DNA of 29,701 bases from Chrysochromulina tobinii (lineage: Eukaryota; Haptophyta; Prymnesiales; Chrysochromulinaceae). Below are positions 17,324 to 23,847 of the stretch, piece after piece (the stretch's first letter is position 1; each line of letters starts with the position of its first letter). The notes under the pieces are model-generated. The model had not been told where the DNA came from, made no database searches, and was given only the letters and a program-made list of their open reading frames with translations. The stretch covers positions 1-29,701 of the forward strand of contig JWZX01003054.1 in the NCBI GenBank assembly GCA_001275005.1, written 5' to 3'. The position numbers and the translations under genes are program-made.

Positions 17324-18205
17324 ATTGGCAGGCGAGCACGGCCACGCGCAGCAGGCGGTGAAGGTAGGAGAGCAGGGGCGCCGCCGCACTGCAGGTCGAT
17401 CGGCATGACGCATGAGCAACGCTTCGAGTCATGTGCAGGCACCGCCGCCCCCGAGCTGAGATGATAGAGGTAGCCGAGCGCATCGATACTCATAACGCGC
17501 GGGCTCGGCGCTCGGCCTCGGTAACGGTATTCAAGGTGCTTGATGCGTGCGCTGTGTACATTGTGGCCGGTTCCCGCGCGTGAGCGAGCTTTGTGTGCAC
17601 TGGCTCTTCAGTTGTCGTCAGCATATCGTGTGTAGAAGTGTGTATGTTGGGATCGAGTGTGTGCCGTTGTGCCCGCCCCCGAACCTGCAGGCTCAAACCT
17701 CTGAGATTGATAAGACTCGCTTGTACTAGTACGCGCGCGAGGCGTCTCCGCGAGGACGAAAAACCGACGCACGACGGTCGACGCGCGCCGCCTACGCGAC
17801 ATCACTGGCTCAACCGGGCGCTGTAATGTGAATCGCGAGTGCGACGTGCTCCTCGGCGCGGCTCAGCGGAAGTCCGCCAAGCGCGGCGGCCGCCGACACA
17901 AGGGGACGGGCGACGCGCGATGCACCCGCGAGCCGCGACCCGGCCTCCGGGCTCCGGCTCCGCCATGAGCCCCGCGCGCAGCCAGTAATACGACATTTGC
18001 GGTCCCGGGTTCGGTCGTGTCTTGTACGACATATCTCCATGTGCCCACAGGCAATGGCCAATTCAAACGAGCCAGAACTGATTAGATCGTGCTTGTCTCC
18101 ACAAGGTGCCGATGCTGCGTCCTTGTCCTCACGTCTGCACCGCCATGTGGACCACGAGCACGACGTGCCAGGCATCGGCGCAACGCCGCCCCACACGCCG
18201 CCACG
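17324..18205. other. 880-bp intergenic region
   Basis: Lies between the stop of TMEM198 copy 2 and the stop of the minus-strand RpiA part, i.e. two converging 3' ends. The first 50 bp repeat the 3' flank of copy 1. Frames of up to 128 codons exist (for example minus strand 17810-18196) but show no domain, and I do not call them. No tRNA or other RNA gene recognised. Confidence 0.5.
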
Positions 18206-19320
18206 TCAGAGGTGGCGGCGCACAGCAAGGACGAGCACTGCCACAGCTGTGCCCGCGAGCAACCACTTCGGTTGGAGACCTTCCAGCTGGCCCATCAGCT
18301 GGTGCATCAGCTGGGCAGCCAGCTGAGCCGCGCCGCTGGGCTCCGGCGGTGCGTTTGGGGCGACCGTGCTGACGCCCGCGGGTGTGCTGACGAGTAGCAC
18401 TGAGTTCGCGCCGCGCACGAATAGACCGTGCTCGACCACACCGACGGTCGCCTTCAGCTCTGCCGCCGCGGCGGCCACGTCTTTGAGAGGAGTGGTGCGG
18501 AAGATATCGACGATCAAGTTGCCGTTGTCGGTGACGAAGGGCGTGATCGAACCGACTCCGGGCATGCCGGTGGGGGAGTCACCGAACCTGAGCTGCGCGT
18601 CGCACGGATGGAGCGAGGGCAGTGCCATGATGGAGCGTACCGTGCGCTGCGCGTAAAAGGGCGCCACCTCGACCGGGATAGGATACGAGGCACCGAGCTT
18701 ACTGCACAGCTTCGCCTCGTCGACCGCGACGATGTACCGCGTCGCCTGGTCGCGAAGAAGCTTTTCTCTGAGCAGCGCACCCTTGCCTCCCTTGATGACG
18801 TTACCTTCGGCGTCCACAGCGTCCGCTGAGCCGATGGCGACGGCGATAGCGGGCTGGGTCTCGCTGGAGACGCAAGGGACGCCCTTCTCGCGAAGCTTCC
18901 TCTCCGTCTTGGCAGAGGAAGGGACCGCACTCACCCGCTCGAGTGCGCCGCTCGCGAGACGTTCCTTGAGCCGTTGGATCGCATACCTGATTAGGCAAGT
19001 CATTAGGCAAGTCATTCAGGCAATCAGTGGGCCTCGGAGGCAATCAGTGGCACTGAACTTCTAAGGGGGGCTCGGATCGCGTACTCGGCCGTGTCGCCAG
19101 TGCCGATGCCAACCAGCATCCCGCTCTGCACGTATGTGTCGATCGCGTGATAAGCAGCTGCGCGTTTCAAGCGCTGCGACTCAGAGAGTACGCTTGCGTC
19201 CTTGAGTAGGCCCCCCGGCGAGTTTGGCTCCACGAGGCTGGGTGCCGTGGACGAGGCACGCGCAGGCGCTCCCGCGCTTGCAGCCGCCTGCTGAGCGAGG
19301 GCCTCGTGCCCAGGCCTTGG
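18206..19320 (-). CDS. Ribose-5-phosphate isomerase A (RpiA) part of a probable fused gene; exons 19320-19085 and 18986-18206
   Basis: Interconverts ribose 5-phosphate and ribulose 5-phosphate. Two exons join in frame across a GT...AG intron to give SGMLVGIGTGDTAEYAIQRL, the phosphate-binding start of RpiA. Then come SAVPSSAKTERKLREKG, the lysine loop NVIKGGKGALLREKLL with the conserved Lys and Glu, YPIPVEVAPF, FVTDNGNLIVD and VVEHGLFVRGANSVLL. The acidic motif usually DGADE reads GSADA, losing the first Asp and the Glu. After the domain a Gln-Leu-rich linker (AAQLMHQLMGQLEG) leads to a hydrophobic tail WLLAGTAVAVLVLAVRRHL at the extreme C-terminus, like a tail anchor. There is no Met in this frame between the ribokinase end and the RpiA core, so RpiA cannot begin independently here. 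It most likely continues the upstream ribokinase as one polypeptide (about 644 residues) once a single base near 19321 is skipped. Confidence 0.85.
18811..18840 (-). other. Altered RpiA acidic active-site motif
   Basis: Codes IGSADAVDAE where bacterial and animal RpiA have (V/I)DGADEV/I. The first Asp (Asp81 in E. coli) is Gly and the Glu is Ala; the second Asp is kept. Lys and Glu of the following loop are kept. Confidence 0.7.
18987..19084 (-). other. Intron in the RpiA part (98 nt)
   Basis: On the coding strand it begins GTACGC (19084) and ends ATCAG (18987). Splicing joins GA to G and restores TAEYAIQRLKE, which is exactly the RpiA consensus, so the boundaries are well supported. Both exon edges carry the same gcgatcc hexamer-plus-one. 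The body consists largely of two tandem repeats: attaggcaagtc twice (18990-19013) and aggcaatcagtgg twice (19018-19030 and 19038-19050), plus strand. Confidence 0.85.
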
Positions 19321-19321
19321 G

Positions 19322-20239
19322 CAGCTCCTTGGCGACCGGATACGAGCTCTGCGCGCCACGCCGCTGCACCGAGATGGAGGCGACTCGGACAGCACCTGGC
19401 AATGCGTCCACGAGTGGCAAGCCGGAGGCGACGAGGTGAGCGAGCCCGCCGAGGAAGCCGTCGCCCGCGCCCGTCGTGTCGAGGACTTTGATGTCGCGCA
19501 TGTCCTCGGGCACGGGCACATGCAGCGCTGGCACATTGCCCTCGCGAACTAGCATGCATCCACGCTCGCCAAGCGTGAGCACGACCGACTTGGCGCCCTT
19601 TTTGATGATGGCCCTGGCGGCGGCCTCGCACTGTTCGAGGGTGTTGGTGGGCATACCGGTGAGCAGCGCCGTCTCCGTCTCATTCGGGCAGATGATATCA
19701 CACAGCATGTACAGCTCGTCCGGCAGAGGCTCGCTCGGTGCCGGCGCTGAGTTGAAGACGGTCACCAGACCCGCGCGTCGGCCCGCGCGTAGGGCCGCGA
19801 TTGTGGTCGCGAGGGGCACCTCGAGCTGCGTGAGCAACACACCCGAGCGCTCGAACGCAGGCGCCGCTGCCGCTACATCCATGGCTGACAGCAGACCATT
19901 GGCGCCAGCCACGATGACGATTTCGTTCTGGCCGCTGGAATCGACCACGATAGCGGCGACGCCGCTGGCCGCATCGGGTGTGGTCGAGATGAACGAGGTG
20001 TCGACCCCAAGCGCCTTAAAATTTGCCAAAGACGCCTCGCCCAGGCTGTCCTCACCGAGCTTCGCAACCATTGTCACCGATGAGCCGAGCAGCGCTGCTG
20101 CAACAGCCTGATTGGCACCTTTGCCACCGAACAACTGCTCAAAGCGTGTGCCGTGCAAAGTTTCGCCAGGATTCGGCATGCGCGGCGCGTTGGTGACCAG
20201 ATCGACGTTAGCAGACCCGACGACGATGACGCCCTTCAT
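19322..20239 (-). CDS. Ribokinase (PfkB family), N-terminal part of a probable ribokinase-RpiA fusion
   Basis: Phosphorylates free ribose to ribose 5-phosphate with ATP. 306 residues, a full ribokinase length, from the ATG at 20239 (MKGVIVVGSANVDLV). The ribose-binding Asn-Asp pair (SANVD) and GGKGANQAVAAALLG, the PfkB signature 1 region, are intact. Signature 2 reads DTTGAGDGFLGGL with catalytic base Asp260. The domain closes with SVQRRGAQSSYPVAKELP, as in ribokinases. After LP the frame runs 45 more codons of unlike sequence to a stop at 19181, while skipping one C of a CCC codon at 19319-19321 leads directly into the RpiA frame (ELPRPGHEALAQQ). This could be an assembly indel, a programmed +1 shift or a real mutation. 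The start region is duplicated just upstream. No signal or transit peptide is seen, so it is probably cytosolic. Confidence 0.9.
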
Positions 20240-20286
20240 GCGGCCTGATCGACGTTCGCAAACCCGACGGCGATGACGTCCTTCAT
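20200..20286 (-). repeat. Duplicated ribokinase start (40-bp direct repeat)
   Basis: Copies 20200-20239 and 20247-20286 match at 36 of 40 bases. Both code a start: MKGVIVVGSANVD (used) and MKDVIAVGFANVD (upstream, out of frame because the offset is 47). Confidence 0.85.
20236..20286 (-). CDS. Upstream ORF made by the duplicated start, 16 codons
   Basis: From the upstream ATG at 20286 the frame reads MKDVIAVGFANVDQAA and stops with TGA at 20238-20236. The stop overlaps the ribokinase ATG (ATGA). If the transcript starts upstream of 20286, ribosomes would meet this ORF first and would have to reinitiate or leak past to make ribokinase. Whether it is translated is unknown. Confidence 0.4.
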   Translation of the reverse strand: MKDVIAVGFANVDQAA

Positions 20287-20642
20287 ACTGAAGCGCTTCA
20301 CGCACGGGCGTGTGATAATAGGGGGTCCAGGGGTCCCCGAGCTAGTGTTAACCGCATCCGTATGTACGCCGGTCCGGTGTCTTGGGTGTCGAATTCTAAA
20401 CATTGGCTGTGAAGAAACTTGTGAGGTCGACGAAATTTGGTGGATTGTCGAGTTTGCAAACTGGAGTTTTTGAACCGATACTGAAGGTGCTGAACACAAA
20501 TTGTACTTGCGCGTGGCGCAAATACAAGATCTCACTTTGCGGCGGTGATTCCTGTTCCTACTATTGTATCAAGCACGCCACATCGGCACTTCGGATTTTC
20601 GCTGCGCGGTCGCATCGCAACTTTCGCTAGCCCGCGTGCATC
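20287..20642. other. Divergent intergenic region
   Basis: About 356 bp between the ribokinase side (minus) and the next gene (plus, ATG 20643). It is less GC-rich than the coding neighbours (for example 20395-20480) and should hold both promoters. No gene or clear core-promoter motif was seen. Confidence 0.45.
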
Positions 20643-21335
20643 ATGGAACAAGATTGGTTTCCGCCTGCGCAGGCACTTGACCATGAGACGCAAGAGCGCA
20701 TCTACCTTCGCATGGCTGTGCTGCAGGCCCGCAACCAGATCCCGCGCGATCCCAGGTATTGGCACCCTCAGCGTGAGGCTGCGTGGGACAACTCGTCAAG
20801 CACGACCGAACGGTTCATTCCTGCGTTTGGAGTCGCTCGTGGCTTCGCGAGCGTCGCCCAGAGCGAAGAGCACATTCGTCGGCCAATGACACCTAAAGAG
20901 AGCTATGTGTCTGCGCGTGTGACCGGTTCACAGCGCGTTACGCCTCTTCTGTCGTACCAGTCGATAGGCTGGAACCGGCGGAACTTTGAGCCGCTGCCGC
21001 GAAGCTCAGCAATGCGGGCGATGACAGCAACAAGGCGCCCAGGCCGTCAACCTTTTGCGCCGGGCTTTGCGTCCCCACACTCCCTCTCGACCTCCTCATC
21101 ATCTCACTCGCTCCCGCCGATCGATGTTCTGAGCGACCCGCCGCGCATCTCGGGTGTCGGTGAGTGATTCCCTCCTCTCCTCTGCCGTTGGCTCCCTAGC
21201 CCCGGCCCGAGCTCGATGCCCATCTTCACGTCCTGCTGCTTTTGCTCGCTCGCAGACGTGAGCAGCCGCCCACCACGAGTCGTGATGACCCCGGAGCGCT
21301 CGCGGCGTACGACCTGGATCGGCACGCGGTACTGA
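20643..21335 (+). CDS. Two-exon protein of unknown function (exons 20643-21159 and 21256-21335)
   Basis: 198 residues after splicing. Exon 1 reaches a perfect donor, G|GTGAGT at 21160, three codons before an in-frame stop; a pyrimidine-rich stretch ends in CGCAG at 21255. Joining restores an open frame whose last residues read DVSSRPPRVVMTPERSRRTT and stop at 21333-21335. I recognise no domain. The N-terminal part is acidic/aromatic (MEQDWFPPAQALDHETQERI, then PRYWHPQREAAWDN) and the rest is basic and Ser/Pro/Arg-rich (RRPGRQPFAPGF, SLSTSSSSHS). No signal peptide or membrane segment. The short PRYWHP-like motifs and basic, disordered look recall small microtubule-associated proteins, but this is only an impression. 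Confidence 0.7.
21160..21255 (+). other. Intron (96 nt)
   Basis: Starts GTGAGTG and ends GCTCGCAG, with a C/T-rich body. It has phase 1: the exon 1 G plus exon 2 AC make GAC (Asp). Retaining it gives a premature TGA at 21165. Confidence 0.75.
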
Positions 21336-21659
21336 GGAGAAGGCGATCGTCTGCGCCCACGCCCGACGGCCCGCTCGGTGCTACGAGACGTGCTCTCCCA
21401 GACCGATGTTTTGCACGGGGCACATATACATGATGAGAGAGAGAGAGAGACTGAGAGAGTGGGTGCGACGTGCGACGTGCGAGTGCAACGGCTTGCGCGT
21501 GCATGCTGCGTGTGCATGAAAGAAGAGAGATACATGTAGGTGCCAGGCCAACTGTGCCGGCCGGAGCGAGATTGATAGAGGACAGAGTACTGTGTTGCGT
21601 TGTGGAACCGCAACCAAATTTGGAAACAGCTCACATTCACGCCACAAAATCTCAATTTC
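21336..21659. other. Intergenic with GA microsatellite
   Basis: 3' flank of the two-exon gene and 5' flank of the glycosyltransferase-like gene. A (GA)8 run lies at 21435-21450. The last 80 bp before the ATG are relatively AT-rich. An upstream exon coding a signal peptide for the next gene was looked for and not found with confidence. Confidence 0.45.
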
Positions 21660-23213
21660 ATGGCGGCGGCACTATCGACCCATTCCTCGACGCACCGTCA
21701 ATCCACCGCCGGAAGAAGACAAGCTCGCAGGATAGTTCGCCAAAGCCAGACGCACGCTGGGTATTGCTCCAAAACCACCGAGAGCGCTGCCGAATTCACT
21801 GACTGCGAGCTGGGCCAGAAGGGCGTGTTCGGGTCGCTGCCGGCCGCGGTGTGGAGCAAAGAAGGTGATGCCGCGCTGCGTGCGTGCCTCGACCATTGTA
21901 GCCGTTGCGCGCGCTGCCGATTTGTGAGCTTCTCGCAGCAGTGGAAGGACTGCTCATGGTACCACACGTGCAACACTTCCAGCTTGCAGCGCGATGTGCC
22001 CAATTTCCAAACCTACCAGATGCCTCCCGGCGCCCTCAAAGTCAACGGTACAGCGCGTCCGCGCCGTGCCAAGGCTACGAGTAGACGTAGCCGCCAGGCA
22101 CTTCTCATCGGCGGGAGAGGCGGCGGACAAGGCAGATTTGACGGCAGCAACAGCAGCAGTCGCTGGGCTTGGTATCAGCCGACAGCGGCCATGCGGCTGG
22201 CGGTGCTGCTAGTGGGGAAGGTTGGCACGCTTCAGGACCCGCCGAGCTGGGTGCCCGCGGATGGGGCCGACCAGACGGTCGTGCAGCTCGCTTACCACAT
22301 GCTCCGTCAGAACTTGCTTGAGGCTAACCCTGGGTGCCAGAGTGATCTGTTCGTTTACACCTGGAACCCACGATTAGGCCCGTACATCGACAAGCTCTAT
22401 CGCCCAGCATGGTCGTCGCATCAGCCGGAACGGCGCGGCATTGGCAAGGCGCTCTCCTTCAGCGCGGCACTCGCCGCGGCGCTCCGTGCGAAGCGCAGCT
22501 CCGAGCAGCGCAAGGGCACGACGTACGACCTCGTGTTGGCTATGCGCATCGATGCGTTGCTCCTCGCCCCGCTCGTGCTGTCGAATCTCCCGCGCGCGCA
22601 GCTGTGGTTCCCGTCGCAGTGCTGCCGGCCGGATCCCGGGACCGAGGGCCTGTCGCGTGCGCTTGAGGCCGGCTACGAGCACACGAAGCATGAGTGCACG
22701 GGTGAGGGGCTCATCTGTGACGTGTGCACGACCAGCCGGTACCTTCGCATGGTGGGCACGGACAACGACAAGGACATGGCGGCCGAGGCGGAGTACAATT
22801 ACTTCGTCAACGACTGGCTGGTGGCCGCGCCGTCGGCGACCGCGGATACCTTCGTGGCCGTCTACGAGCAGCACAGCGCCTACCTCGCGGCGCTTAAAGA
22901 GGTCGGGATTGGCACGCCGTGGATGCACTTTGTGTGGGCCGCGCATGTGCATCACGCTCTGCGCGTCGCCGCGGGCGTGCGCGCGTGCGTCGAGGCGGGC
23001 CGCGAGCTCGTGCTCGTGCGCGATGCTTCCAAAGGGCGGTACTGCCGCACGAGCGTGAACATCGCGCACTCGGCGCTGCCGCACGTGCGCGGCCCAGTTT
23101 GGGGTGGCATGACGCACGCGCTTTGCCCGGAGCGGGGGCGCGTCTCGTGCCCGTGGAACTCACATCGCTGTGCCACCACCGCCATCGAAGGCCCCCGCCA
23201 AGCTCTTTTCTGA
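21660..23213 (+). CDS. Cys-rich domain plus glycosyltransferase-like protein
   Basis: 517 residues from the ATG at 21660; the longer frame starts only with TTG. Residues about 49-123 form a Cys-rich module (GVF...ACLDHCSRCARCRFVSFS, DCSWYHTC, ending FQTYQM) that resembles PAN/Apple-like or similar extracellular modules of algae. A Ser/Arg/Gly linker follows. From about residue 178 (MRLAVLLVGKVGTLQD) the sequence resembles uncharacterised glycosyltransferase-like proteins of algae: DLFVYTWNPRLG, KALSFSAALAAAL, YDLVLAMRIDALLL (candidate donor-binding acidic motif), LWFPSQCC, and later YNYFVNDWLVAAPSATADTF. Such proteins may act in the Golgi or secretory path on surface polysaccharide. No signal peptide or membrane anchor is visible at the chosen start, so an unseen 5' exon is possible. 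Family placement is tentative. Confidence 0.75.
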   Translation: MAAALSTHSSTHRQSTAGRRQARRIVRQSQTHAGYCSKTTESAAEFTDCELGQKGVFGSLPAAVWSKEGDAALRACLDHCSRCARCRFVSFSQQWKDCSWYHTCNTSSLQRDVPNFQTYQMPPGALKVNGTARPRRAKATSRRSRQALLIGGRGGGQGRFDGSNSSSRWAWYQPTAAMRLAVLLVGKVGTLQDPPSWVPADGADQTVVQLAYHMLRQNLLEANPGCQSDLFVYTWNPRLGPYIDKLYRPAWSSHQPERRGIGKALSFSAALAAALRAKRSSEQRKGTTYDLVLAMRIDALLLAPLVLSNLPRAQLWFPSQCCRPDPGTEGLSRALEAGYEHTKHECTGEGLICDVCTTSRYLRMVGTDNDKDMAAEAEYNYFVNDWLVAAPSATADTFVAVYEQHSAYLAALKEVGIGTPWMHFVWAAHVHHALRVAAGVRACVEAGRELVLVRDASKGRYCRTSVNIAHSALPHVRGPVWGGMTHALCPERGRVSCPWNSHRCATTAIEGPRQALF

Positions 23214-23847
23214 GCTCCTCTTCTTATCCTCTTCTTGCATGCACGAGTCTGTTTTTTCGTGTGGTGCGGCAACCTGCGGCTCGGACACGCGGAAGACGCA
23301 CGCTGCAAGCTTCCGCCCGCGTGGGCCGGGGCGTTGGCCGATGGCCTTTGCGGTCCGGTGCGGCGTGTGGTCTCGTCGCCGAGGTCCGAAATCCGAAAAA
23401 GCTTCAAACTGCGCGTACGATGCCGATGGTGCATGGTATTGCTACGGGTCGAGCTACGGGATGACACGCGAGCGGGGGCGTGTGCGGTCGTGGCGGTCGG
23501 CGAGTGGGGCGCGCGGCGAGCCGGACCGGTGAACCTGGCGTCAGTCCTGCGCCGGCCGTGACGTCTGCTGGTCTGCACACGGTCACGCGCCGCGCCGCGC
23601 ACCGAGCCGCGTAACTACTATTTTGAAATCGTTAAATTTTCGTCGTGTACCGGTCTTACTACTCGCGCATCGGGCTTTTCCTTCCCCGGCGGCGGCGCTT
23701 AACCGTTAACGGTGTGCCTTCCGTTCGCGACTCCGGGACCAAAATTCGACCAAGTGGCCTCCACGCGCTTAACGGATCGTTTTATTGAGCACATCATCAA
23801 ACGCCCGCCGCGCGACGGCCGATGTGCGAGCAATGTCGTCCTGATTC
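23214..23847. other. Convergent intergenic region
   Basis: 634 bp between two converging stops. A TGCATGCA octamer lies at 23236-23243, about 25 nt past the plus-strand stop. Frames of up to 120 codons are present but have no recognisable content. A less GC-rich stretch is at 23610-23660. No RNA gene seen. Confidence 0.45.

Larger units (their letters stand above)
15276..17380 (+). repeat. Tandem duplication, about 1.05-kb unit carrying a TMEM198-like gene
   Basis: Unit 1 runs about 15276-16327 and unit 2 from 16328 to about 17380. Each begins with the same 46-bp block (15276-15321 and 16328-16373), has a more diverged leader, a 275-codon gene, and a shared 3' flank (gcgcagcaggcggtgaaggt at about 16295 and 17346). 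The coding parts are nearly identical; the leaders between the 46-bp block and the ATG differ much more. Confidence 0.9.

Noticed and set aside
17810-18196. 128-codon minus-strand frame downstream of RpiA
   Set aside because: No domain, Cys/Arg-rich shadow composition, lies where the RpiA 3' UTR is expected.
19181-19318. 45-codon C-terminal tail of ribokinase in its own frame
   Set aside because: It goes beyond the normal ribokinase end, is Arg/Gly/Cys-rich, and overlaps the RpiA N-terminal frame, which has family support and no other start.
22374-23117. 247-codon minus-strand frame opposite the glycosyltransferase-like gene
   Set aside because: Antisense shadow; Arg/Ala/His-rich, no motif.
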